Source of the DNA: Candidatus Puniceispirillum marinum IMCC1322
GTDB taxonomy: Bacteria > Pseudomonadota > Alphaproteobacteria > Puniceispirillales > Puniceispirillaceae
Length of the DNA stretch: 64,000 nucleotides
NCBI RefSeq assembly: GCF_000024465.1
Contig: NC_014010.1
Span: 1,550,001 to 1,614,000, forward strand
Direction: 5' to 3'
The translations under genes and the position numbers were made by a program. This document shows positions 55,138 to 63,332 of this stretch, piece by piece. The notes under the pieces were generated by a model. The model saw only the letters and a list, made by a program, of their open reading frames with translations, was not told the DNA's origin and did not search any database. Within the stretch, counting starts at the first letter, position 1, and each line of letters opens with the position of its first letter.

Positions 55138-55431
55138 GTGATCGCGCCACTCACACCCACACCACGCTTTGGCTATGGCAAACTCGATGCCCGCTGCGAT
55201 TTTTGTAGCCGCACTCGAAATCCACATCCCGATTTTGACGAACCAATTCCCACCGCCTTATTTACAACCGCATCGGGGCGCGCCGTGGAATTATGCCTGT
55301 CCTGTTATGAACAGGAACGCGATGCGGCGATGCCATCAACCGCAACCTTGGCCCAGAGACTTGATCAAAAAATATCCACCAAAGACAGTCTTGGCTCCAG
55401 CCTCAAACCAAGCAAACACAAATTCACTTAG
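55138..55431 (+). CDS. Small zinc-ribbon-like protein, unknown function
   Basis: 97 residues starting at a GTG 10 bp after the transporter stop, with GGCGG upstream. Two CxxC-type pairs (ARCDFCSRTR and LCLSCYEQER) about 35 residues apart suggest a zinc ribbon. The C-terminal third is basic and probably disordered. It converges on the BisC-like gene with 4 bp between stops. Family not recognised. Confidence 0.6.
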   Translation: MIAPLTPTPRFGYGKLDARCDFCSRTRNPHPDFDEPIPTALFTTASGRAVELCLSCYEQERDAAMPSTATLAQRLDQKISTKDSLGSSLKPSKHKFT

Positions 55432-55435
55432 CGAC

Positions 55436-57775
55436 CTATCGTATTATAATGTCGGGCGGGTCAAAAGCTGTCATCGGTGGGGCCGCATCGTTATATTTTT
55501 GCACCTCGACAAGACATGACATGGCTGCCGGACCTTGCGTCATATTTGACGTGCCTAGATCATGCGTCAGAACATTGGGATTGCCATGCTTACATAACAG
55601 CTTGCCATCCGCCGTTATCATCGGGTCAAGCCACGCCCCTGTTGCCATCTGCACCACATCAGGGCGCACATCGTCACTGATCACCAATACAGCCAGGCAA
55701 ATACCTCGATCATTATACACCTGCACCAGATCACCATCATGCAAACCGCGCGCAGTAGCATTATCTGGATGCATAGTCACCGGTTCACGCTGATTGATTT
55801 TGCCTGCACGGCTATGACTTCCATGATCAAGTTGCGAATGTAATTTGGTATGCGGCTGATTGGAAATCAGATGCAGCGGAAAGGCATCACCCGCATTGCC
55901 AAGCCATTCGTTAGGTTCGCGCCAGACCGGATGCGGCGCGATATTCATATCCTTGTCAAAACCCGCAATGGTTTGCGAAACGATTTCGATTTTGCCACTT
56001 GCTGTATTCAACGGATTGGCGACCGGATCATCGATAAAATCGCCAATCATGATATGGGGCTTTTCTGGCCCCTCAATCTTTACCCAGCCTGTCTGCTTCA
56101 GACTATCAAGTGTGGGCAATGTCACGCCTTTTTCGGCAGCCATACCACGCGATGTTTCATACATCCACTCTTGCCAGGCGATCATATCACGCCCTTCGGT
56201 AAAGGATTCCTCGACACCCAAATGCTTGGCAATATTGGCAAAAATATCATAATCATTTCGTGCGTCCCCAACAGGTGGCATCACCTGTTCCATCATGACA
56301 ATAAAGGGGTCACGCGGATTGAGCATAATATCAGGACGTTCCAGATGCGTCGTACAGGGCAAAATGATATCGGCATGTTTTGCCAGCGTGTTCCAGCACC
56401 ATTCATGTACAATCACCGTTTCTGGCTTCTGCCATGCTTCGATCAGCCGTTGCAGATCCTGATGATGGTGGAACGGATTACCACCTGCCCAATAGACAAG
56501 CCGGATATCCGGATAGGTGTAACGACCGCCATTATAAACAAAGTCCGTTTCCGGATTTAAAAGCATCTCTGATATACGCGCGACAGGAATAAAATCATCA
56601 ACCGCGTTCTTACCTTGGGGCAATGCAGCAAAATTCAGCATCTGCCGGTGCATACCAACCGAATTTGTTGCCCCATAACCAAAACCAATGCCGCCGCCTG
56701 GCAAACCGATCTGACCAAGCATCGCCGCTAGGGCGGTCGCCGCCCAATAAGGCTGCTCGCCATGATCTTGGCGTGTCAGCGACCAACTTACCGATAGCAT
56801 TGTTCGTGATGCCGCCATTCGCCGCGCCAGCGACCGGATTGTATCAGCCGGAATATCTGACAATGGCGCCGCCCATTCAGCAGATTTAGGCACCCCGTCA
56901 CCTTGCCCTGTCACATAATCAGCAAAAACATCGAAACCATTTGTGTAACGTGCGAGAAATTCGGAATCATGCAGATCTTCGGTGAGCAGACAATGCGCCA
57001 ATGCCAACAGGATCGCCGTATCGCTACCTGGTCGGGCGGCCAGCCATTCGGCATCAACCCGCGCAAGCATGTCCGAACGTATCGGTGATATTGAAATAAA
57101 TTCAGCCCCTCTTTGCCGTGCCTTTTCCATAAGACCGACCTGGCTGTGATCACCAGTACCACCACTGGCAATCTGGCAATTACGTGCGGGAAAGCCACCA
57201 AAACTGATAAATAGTTCGGTTGATGCGGCGACTGATTCCAGACTGGTCTGGCCATACATTATGCTACCAAAGCTACCCAGCACATGCGGCAGAATAACCT
57301 CGGCCGCGGCATAGCTATATGTATTGACCGACCGGGTGTAGCCGCCAATGCAGTTTAGGAAACGGTGCAACTGGCTTTGGGCATGGTGAAATCGTCCCGC
57401 GCTGGCCCAGCCATAGGAACCACCGAAAATGGCCTTATTGCCAAAATCATTCTTTACCCGGGCAAGCTCATTGGCAACCAGCGCCTCTGCCTCGTCCCAT
57501 GTCATCTGAATAAATGGATCTTGACCACGTTTGTCGGTTGCTGCACCCGGCCCATGCTCCAGCCAGCTTTTGCGCACCATTGGCATTTTGATACGCGAGG
57601 GCGCATCCAGCACATCAACTATGCCTGATCCAATAGGTGACGGGTCACTATCTGCATCGAAGGGATGAAGTGCCGTAACCTTGCCTGCCACCGTCTCGAC
57701 CCGATAGGTACCCCAATGCGAACTGGTTAAAGGCAGGTTGTCATATTGTGAAGATATTGTAACTTTTTCGTCCAT
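55436..57775 (-). CDS. BisC-like molybdopterin S/N-oxide reductase, cytoplasmic
   Basis: 779 residues, DMSO-reductase superfamily. It has no Tat signal and no N-terminal Fe-S Cys motif; it opens TSSHWGTYRVETVAGKVTALHPFD, as in BisC/TorA/DorA-type enzymes. The molybdenum-ligand Ser is expected at Ser154 in VNTYSYAAAEVILPHVLG. Molybdopterin contacts include DTAILLALAHCLL and RQDHGEQPYWAATALAAMLGQ. BisC reduces biotin and methionine sulfoxides in the cytoplasm; TMAO or DMSO are alternative substrates. Which one is used here cannot be read, and no haem subunit is nearby. Confidence 0.88.
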   Translation of the reverse strand: MDEKVTISSQYDNLPLTSSHWGTYRVETVAGKVTALHPFDADSDPSPIGSGIVDVLDAPSRIKMPMVRKSWLEHGPGAATDKRGQDPFIQMTWDEAEALVANELARVKNDFGNKAIFGGSYGWASAGRFHHAQSQLHRFLNCIGGYTRSVNTYSYAAAEVILPHVLGSFGSIMYGQTSLESVAASTELFISFGGFPARNCQIASGGTGDHSQVGLMEKARQRGAEFISISPIRSDMLARVDAEWLAARPGSDTAILLALAHCLLTEDLHDSEFLARYTNGFDVFADYVTGQGDGVPKSAEWAAPLSDIPADTIRSLARRMAASRTMLSVSWSLTRQDHGEQPYWAATALAAMLGQIGLPGGGIGFGYGATNSVGMHRQMLNFAALPQGKNAVDDFIPVARISEMLLNPETDFVYNGGRYTYPDIRLVYWAGGNPFHHHQDLQRLIEAWQKPETVIVHEWCWNTLAKHADIILPCTTHLERPDIMLNPRDPFIVMMEQVMPPVGDARNDYDIFANIAKHLGVEESFTEGRDMIAWQEWMYETSRGMAAEKGVTLPTLDSLKQTGWVKIEGPEKPHIMIGDFIDDPVANPLNTASGKIEIVSQTIAGFDKDMNIAPHPVWREPNEWLGNAGDAFPLHLISNQPHTKLHSQLDHGSHSRAGKINQREPVTMHPDNATARGLHDGDLVQVYNDRGICLAVLVISDDVRPDVVQMATGAWLDPMITADGKLLCKHGNPNVLTHDLGTSNMTQGPAAMSCLVEVQKYNDAAPPMTAFDPPDIIIR

Positions 57776-57947
57776 TCGCCTATGTAATCAAAGTACCTGT
57801 GATAAAGCAAGACAGATCATATTACGTCACTTAAAGCGGCTAGCACGGTGCGGTAATTGGTGGTGATTCTGGCATGGTTGATATGCTGTCCATTCTGCAC
57901 CATATGCCGTCCTGCTGACCACATATCGGATATTTGGGGTCACAATA

Positions 57948-58130
57948 TTACGACGATTTACATGGTGCGCCACATGGCGCGCAGGCATTACCCAGATCAC
58001 TAGGTGCTCCGATATCCTGCAATACCGGACTCATCATATGATCTGCAATGGCCAGCGCAAACACGGCGCAAAGCAAAAGCACATAAACCACTTTCGGTGT
58101 AAATATTTGTGACGATTTTATGCGCATCAT
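57948..58130 (-). CDS. Small single-span protein with a Cys-rich tail
   Basis: 60 residues. One membrane helix (VVYVLLLCAVFALAIADHMM), then a periplasmic tail ending NACAPCGAPCKSS with three Cys residues. TTTAGGATGAT just before the ATG is its ribosome site and contains the yeeE stop 6 bp away. Third gene of the rhodanese-yeeE operon, so it may pass persulfide sulfur; function unproven. Confidence 0.7.
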   Translation of the reverse strand: MMRIKSSQIFTPKVVYVLLLCAVFALAIADHMMSPVLQDIGAPSDLGNACAPCGAPCKSS

Positions 58131-58136
58131 ATCATC

Positions 58137-59291
58137 CTAAAAGCCAAATATCGCCCGCAGCCGGATGCCCAGCACACTGCCTGCCATTGCCATCGCAAAC
58201 CAGATCCAGCCATGTACGCTACCCGATGCTGTTCCAGCCAGAAACGCGCCAATATTACAGCCAAAACCAAGCCGTGCGCCGACCCCCATCAAAACCCCAC
58301 CAAGCGCCGCGGCAAACAGCTGCGCCGCATCTGGCCAGCTGGCCTTACCAAAAGCACCTGATAGCGACGCCGCAAGACCAGCCCCCACAATCATGGCCAA
58401 ATCCATCAGGCTACTCGTATCAGAAAGTACCGAATGCGTTAGCGCGCGTTTGGGCCCTGGCCAGTTCCAAAATGTAGCTTGCTCAATCGGCACACCGATG
58501 AAGCTAGCCATCTTGGCACCCCATAATGTAAAACCAAAGGTCACACCCCACGGGTGACGTGACACCATGAACACAGCCCAACACAGAACCGCAATCAGAA
58601 TGGTCGCCCCCAACATGCGCTTGGTCAGATAGATACCTTGGCGGCGACCAAACCAGAAAAACAAACCTGCCGCACCAAGTAAAAGCACTAGATTCACCAC
58701 AAGCTTGCCAGCTAGGGGCAGATGCTCACCTATCTCGATGGGGTCAAGCGCACCAAATGCCAGAACCGGTGGCAGAATAACCGAACCGATTACCGAGCCC
58801 AGCACAAAAAAGGGCAAGGCAACAATCATCCGGCCTGACCCGCCGCCAAAACTGAACAGAACGCCAGAGCCGCATCCATTCGCCAGCTGCATGCCAACGC
58901 CAAACATGAACGCACCGACAAATAGCGAAATCGATACAGGAGCCAGTGATCCGCTAGGGCCAATGCCTGACGCCGTGACCGGAATAAACACCAATGCGCA
59001 CAAAGCCGCCAGAATGAAATGCAGACTGACCGCACTACCATCACCTGTTTGCAAAAACTGGCGCCAGCCAGATGCAAAACCATATTGGAACCCCATAAAG
59101 GTCATGCCAAGCGCAACACCCAGCCCCACAAGGCTGAGGCCATGCCGACCACTATCGAGAAAGGCCAGACCTGCTAACACGCATCCACATATCAGGATAA
59201 TGACAAATAAGGATATTTCGCTTTGGCGAAAAAAAGACCCGACCTCATGCGACGTCGGGGCTAGTTTTTGTTTAGGCGTGAATATACGCAT
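58137..59291 (-). CDS. YeeE/YedE-family (TsuA-like) sulfur-compound transporter
   Basis: 384 residues with about nine or ten membrane helices, a fused double unit of the YeeE/YedE family. The Cys-containing motifs expected in the pore are both present: QLANGCGSGVLFSFGGGSG and RLGFGCNIGAFLAGTASG. TsuA imports thiosulfate through such Cys residues. It lies between a periplasmic rhodanese and a small Cys-rich membrane protein. Start: ATG at 59291, GTG 59294 also possible. Exact sulfur species unknown. Confidence 0.87.
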   Translation of the reverse strand: MRIFTPKQKLAPTSHEVGSFFRQSEISLFVIILICGCVLAGLAFLDSGRHGLSLVGLGVALGMTFMGFQYGFASGWRQFLQTGDGSAVSLHFILAALCALVFIPVTASGIGPSGSLAPVSISLFVGAFMFGVGMQLANGCGSGVLFSFGGGSGRMIVALPFFVLGSVIGSVILPPVLAFGALDPIEIGEHLPLAGKLVVNLVLLLGAAGLFFWFGRRQGIYLTKRMLGATILIAVLCWAVFMVSRHPWGVTFGFTLWGAKMASFIGVPIEQATFWNWPGPKRALTHSVLSDTSSLMDLAMIVGAGLAASLSGAFGKASWPDAAQLFAAALGGVLMGVGARLGFGCNIGAFLAGTASGSVHGWIWFAMAMAGSVLGIRLRAIFGF

Positions 59292-59327
59292 CACCAGTCC
59301 ACTTCAAATAGTTGATCCCGATATTGC

Positions 59328-60320
59328 TTAGCTAAGCAAGTCGCCCATCAACTTTTTTAATTTATCCATGTTCGACATGGCCGATGTATCAAGTGGTAAA
59401 TCACTATGCGCTGTCCATTCAACCATAGAACCATCATAGAGCCGGACATTATCATGACCAAGCACTTCTGACATGACAAACCAGTTTGTCGCCGCCCAAT
59501 GGCCTGTGTTGCAGTAACTCACAATAGTTTTATCGTCCATATCATCGTAAATATTTTCAAGCTCTTCCCTGCTTTTCAGACGGTTTTCGTCATCGGCATA
59601 GGCATGGGCCTGCGATATCAGGATTGCAGATGGGATACGGCCAGCTTTTTCGGCCTTTGGATGCTTGGCTTCGGCATAGAACTGGCTTGTGTTACGTCCA
59701 TCCACCAGAACAGCTTCGCCCGGATTATTGACATAACTGGCAACATCTTCGGTGCCAATATAGAGCTCGGGCTGGAACTGGGCTACAAAGTCACCCGCTT
59801 CGGGCGCCACAAACGGACCCTGTTCAATCTGATCGGGATAATTTGCCCGCCATCCGGCAAAGCCACCATCAAGAATCGAAACATGCTCATGACCAAATAC
59901 CTTGAATGTCCAATAGGCGCGTGCCGAACTGCCAAAATCGGTTGATGAGACACCAGCTGGCACAATCACAACATGCGTTGATGCCGACACCCCTAGACGA
60001 CGTGCTAGGCTTTCAAACTGTTCTGCTTCGGGTAATAAGCCAACGATGCCATCACGGCCTACCCGCCAGCCATCCGTCAGATAATTAGAATGAATGGCTC
60101 CGGGAATATGACCTTCAAGAAAGGTTTCATAATTGCCTTTATCGATCTTGTTGCGCAGATCAATAACGGTGATATTTTCATCATTAAGATGTTCTGACAG
60201 CCACGCAGCTGATACTAATGGCGTTGCAAAAGCGGTTATGGGCGCCATGATAAAGGCGCTCATAATAAACGTGCCTAGAATAATCATCTTTGCCACAAAT
60301 TTTTGTGCTGTAATTTGCAT
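59328..60320 (-). CDS. Exported two-domain rhodanese (sulfurtransferase)
   Basis: 330 residues. Signal peptide or anchor (AKMIILGTFIMSAFIMAPITAFA) and two rhodanese domains. The first (about 33-165) is catalytically silent; the second carries the active Cys in TIVSYCNTGHWAATNW. Transfers sulfane sulfur, probably in the periplasm, to a thiol acceptor. GGAGATAGG lies just before the ATG at 60320; the frame opens at 60383 but the longer form lacks a ribosome site. It leads the operon with yeeE 36 bp downstream. Confidence 0.87.
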   Translation of the reverse strand: MQITAQKFVAKMIILGTFIMSAFIMAPITAFATPLVSAAWLSEHLNDENITVIDLRNKIDKGNYETFLEGHIPGAIHSNYLTDGWRVGRDGIVGLLPEAEQFESLARRLGVSASTHVVIVPAGVSSTDFGSSARAYWTFKVFGHEHVSILDGGFAGWRANYPDQIEQGPFVAPEAGDFVAQFQPELYIGTEDVASYVNNPGEAVLVDGRNTSQFYAEAKHPKAEKAGRIPSAILISQAHAYADDENRLKSREELENIYDDMDDKTIVSYCNTGHWAATNWFVMSEVLGHDNVRLYDGSMVEWTAHSDLPLDTSAMSNMDKLKKLMGDLLS

Positions 60321-60500
60321 AGACCTATCTCCATTGATAGCCACATGTCGCATGTGGCTCATAAATGCACGGACAGGCCTCAACCCACCGCGCTAAATTG
60401 CTTCTAGCCTGTAGATAGAAATTATTTTCGAAATATTAAAGGCTAAACCCATATCAATAGATGTAATTTTTATAATCATTACGTTGCATGGTATTTTATT

Positions 60501-60593
60501 CTATTTACTAAGTAATTTTGACAATTTCAAAAATGCAAATCCTGCACCCTGTCCACCACAAATCGACATTGCCCGCAGGTCATCAGCGCGTCT
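60501..60593 (-). pseudogene. C-terminal remnant of a thiolase gene
   Basis: Thirty codons in one minus-strand frame, from just after a stop to a TAG. The translation RRADDLRAMSICGGQGAGFAF fits the Cys-Gly-rich C-terminal motif of thiolases (CxGGGQGxA). Nothing of the rest remains: upstream codons run into a stop and then the divergently read transporter gene. Likely a deletion remnant. Confidence 0.5.
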
Positions 60594-60606
60594 TTAAGGC
60601 CAGTCA

Positions 60607-61623
60607 TTGACGCCGGATGCAAATAGGTCACTAATAGGACGCACAATAAACCCATACGGCCATCATATCACGCCGTCATCACAATATCACCAAAGGGCCA
60701 ACGCCATTTCAAGTCAACCCGCACATGTACCGCTTCACGCTAGGCCACAACAAATGGCCAAAGGTCTGACCTTTATGGCGATTGGCATGTTTCTGTTCGC
60801 CACCGTAGATACGCAAGCAAAATTTCTCACCGAAATCTATCATCCTGTGCAGATCGTCTGGATACGTCAGGTTGGACTGCTTGTTGGCGTCATTGTGCTA
60901 CTGCTCATGCGTGGTATGAATGTTTTACAAACCGACCATAAAAAATTACAAATCCTGCGTGGCACCTTTGCCGCCATATCCCCTCTCTGCTTTGTTATGG
61001 CCATCAGCTTTGTGCCACTTGTAGATGCTATGGCGGTTGGTTTTATTGCCCCTTTTATTGTCACTATTCTGGGCGCTACATGGCTTAAGGAACGTGTTGG
61101 CATTCATCGCTGGGGCGCGGTGATTGTTGGTTTCATCGGCACGCTTATTGTTATCAGACCTGGCTTTGGCGCGATGCATCCGGCGATCTTTTTTGTATTT
61201 ATTGCTGCCTCTTTATTTGCCGCACGGCAAATTCTGTCACGCTATCTCAGCACAACGGATAACACATCGACCACCCTTGCCTATACCGCGCTTACTGGGA
61301 GCTTCTGGTTAACCTTATTGATCCCTTTTTTCTGGCATTGGCCCGTTGAGCCGTTCCATTTATTACTATTTGGCTCAATCGCATTATCCGCGGCCATATC
61401 CGAAATCTTTGTTATCAAAGCGCTTGAAATCACCCAGGCGGTGGTTCTGGCACCTGTCCAATACAGTCTCATTATATGGGGAACGATGTATGGGTTTCTT
61501 GTGTTCGGTCAGCTACCAGATCGCTGGACATGGATCGGCGCGGCCATCATTATCGCAGGTGGTTACTACACATTTCATCGCGAAAGACTGAACAAGCAAA
61601 AAGCTAGCAAGATGTCACTATAG
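60607..61623 (+). CDS. EamA/DMT-family transporter
   Basis: 338 residues from a TTG start, or 289 from the ATG at 60754, which fits the usual length better. Ten membrane helices in two EamA repeats, beginning GLTFMAIGMFLFATVDTQAKFL. The first repeat closes with GATWLKERVGIHRWGAV, the second with YGFLVFGQLPDRWTWIGA. The polar, repeat-poor first 49 residues are doubtful as protein. Substrate unknown. It follows the thiolase remnant. Confidence 0.82.
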   Translation: MTPDANRSLIGRTINPYGHHITPSSQYHQRANAISSQPAHVPLHARPQQMAKGLTFMAIGMFLFATVDTQAKFLTEIYHPVQIVWIRQVGLLVGVIVLLLMRGMNVLQTDHKKLQILRGTFAAISPLCFVMAISFVPLVDAMAVGFIAPFIVTILGATWLKERVGIHRWGAVIVGFIGTLIVIRPGFGAMHPAIFFVFIAASLFAARQILSRYLSTTDNTSTTLAYTALTGSFWLTLLIPFFWHWPVEPFHLLLFGSIALSAAISEIFVIKALEITQAVVLAPVQYSLIIWGTMYGFLVFGQLPDRWTWIGAAIIIAGGYYTFHRERLNKQKASKMSL

Positions 61624-61641
61624 GCACCATGCTGTCATAGG

Positions 61642-62004
61642 TTACAGCAAAGTCAGCACAGCTTCGGGCGGGCGTCCGATCACGGCCTTGTCGCCATAGG
61701 TCACGATTGGCCGTTCGATTAATTTTGGATAGTGGGTCATGAGCGCAATGATAACATCATCAAGAGTGGCATCATCAAGCGTGGGGAGTGGGGCAATATG
61801 CGCCTTATAATCAGCCTCACCTGTTCGTAATATATCCCGCGCACCAAGGCCAAGCTTTGCGAGCAACTCTTTGATCTCACTCTGGCTTGGCACGTTATCA
61901 AGATATAGAACAATCGTGGGTTCGATGCCCCTTTCGCGAATCAATGCCAGCGTCTGGCGCGATTTACTGCATCTTGGATTATGATAGATCGTTACTTCAT
62001 CCAT
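61642..62004 (-). CDS. arsC: ArsC-family glutaredoxin-dependent reductase
   Basis: 120 residues, thioredoxin-like fold. The catalytic Cys is in IYHNPRCSKSRQTL, and the anion-binding Arg region is IERPIVTYGDKAVIGRP. Classic ArsC reduces arsenate using glutathione and glutaredoxin. Stand-alone copies without arsB/arsR, as here, are sometimes general reductases of the Spx/YffB group, so arsenate function is likely but not sure. Confidence 0.88.
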   Translation of the reverse strand: MDEVTIYHNPRCSKSRQTLALIRERGIEPTIVLYLDNVPSQSEIKELLAKLGLGARDILRTGEADYKAHIAPLPTLDDATLDDVIIALMTHYPKLIERPIVTYGDKAVIGRPPEAVLTLL

Positions 62005-62253
62005 GTGATAGCCTCATTTCAAATGCCTGAAACTGAAACATTCAGACCATGTCGAACTTTAGTAGGTGATTAAACATCGTCACATACAAATTCATCTAAC
62101 ATACTTAAAGACCCACCAGATCAAAGCACGATCACACACTTATTATAATGTAATGTAATGCCTGTCATCCCGCATCACATTCTATGGGCTGACATGCGTA
62201 TCAACTTGTATTAAGCATATTCCCGTCGCCTCAATAACCTGAAAGATACAATC

Positions 62254-63039
62254 ATGAAAATCGATAATACACCAAACTCTGTTTTGATTTCGGGAGGCAC
62301 ACAGGGACTAGGTCTGGCGGTAGCCCGTAGCTTGGTCGAAAATGGATGTCGTGAAATTATCCTCGCCGGACGCACAGCAGAAACTGGTGCCCGCGCCCAG
62401 GCCGAGATCACGGCGCTTGGCGCCACCTGTCATTATATCCAGACTGATATTTCCGACGCCACACAAGCAAAGCGTCTGATTGAAACGGCGATCACCCATT
62501 TTGATGGCTTAAACAGTCTGGTGAATGCCGCCGCCACTACATCGCGAGGCAGTCTGGTCGATACCGATCTTGACCTATGGGATGAGCATATGAATATAAA
62601 TTTAAGAGGACCATTTTTATTGATGCAGGGGCTGACACGGCATCTTCTTGCCAGGCAGGCAGCGGGCAGTATGGTCAATATATTATCAACGTCGGCGCAT
62701 GTAGGACAAAGCTTTCTGACTGCCTATTCAACTTCAAAAGGGGGCTTGCTGACTTTGACAAAGAACACGGCCAACGCCCTGCGTGCAGATAAAATACGTG
62801 TGAATGCGGTGGCACCTGGCTGGATGGATACACCCGCCGAAGCAGAAATTCAAAAACGGTTTCACGGCGCAGATGATAACTGGGTTGAAAAGGCCGAAGC
62901 CACCATGCCGATGGGACAATTGGCCAAACCGGCACAGCTAGCCCCGCTTATTACCTATTTACTCAGCCCGTCTTCGGGAATCATTACCGGTGCAACCATT
63001 GATTACGATCAACAGATCATCGGCGCCGTACCCGAATAA
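62254..63039 (+). CDS. Short-chain dehydrogenase/reductase
   Basis: 261 residues. Classical SDR with the nucleotide motif SGGTQGLGLAVARSLVENG, LVNAAATTSRGS, catalytic Ser near NILSTSAHVG, and the YSTSKGG Tyr-Lys pair. The C-terminal part (SGIITGATIDYDQQIIGAVPE) is typical. Substrate unknown. It stands alone between the arsC gene and the binding-protein gene at the right edge; the 293-bp gap after it holds a CTTGATC/GATCAAG stem (63043-63070) without a T-run. Confidence 0.87.
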   Translation: MKIDNTPNSVLISGGTQGLGLAVARSLVENGCREIILAGRTAETGARAQAEITALGATCHYIQTDISDATQAKRLIETAITHFDGLNSLVNAAATTSRGSLVDTDLDLWDEHMNINLRGPFLLMQGLTRHLLARQAAGSMVNILSTSAHVGQSFLTAYSTSKGGLLTLTKNTANALRADKIRVNAVAPGWMDTPAEAEIQKRFHGADDNWVEKAEATMPMGQLAKPAQLAPLITYLLSPSSGIITGATIDYDQQIIGAVPE

Positions 63040-63332
63040 TGTCTTGATCCGGAATAGTCCCCTGATCAAGAACGGCCTCATACATCTTTAGACAGGGCAA
63101 AGTCTGACGCCGATTCCTTTACCTGTAGGTGATAAAAAGGGAAATAACTTCTGTGTTATTTTAAAATTTTAGAAATATTTACTAACAAATGCTGACAAAA
63201 TAGAAACGGAGCATAGTCGATCAGATAAGCACAAATACTTATGGACAGTCGCTATACATTGATAGACAGTATTAACAATTCGTTCACAATTCGAATGTCA
63301 AAATTACTTCATAAAAATCTGGGAGGATTGAA

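Noticed and set aside
55850-56560. 236-codon open frame on the plus strand
   Set aside because: Lies wholly antisense to the BisC-like gene, whose motifs are clear; composition is Arg/Ile/Gln-rich as expected of a shadow frame.
58705-59331. 208-codon open frame on the plus strand
   Set aside because: Antisense to yeeE; Pro/Arg-rich with no ribosome site or recognisable motif.
63040-63332. Terminator after the SDR gene
   Set aside because: The CTTGATC/GATCAAG stem has only 7 bp, a 14-nt loop and no T-run.
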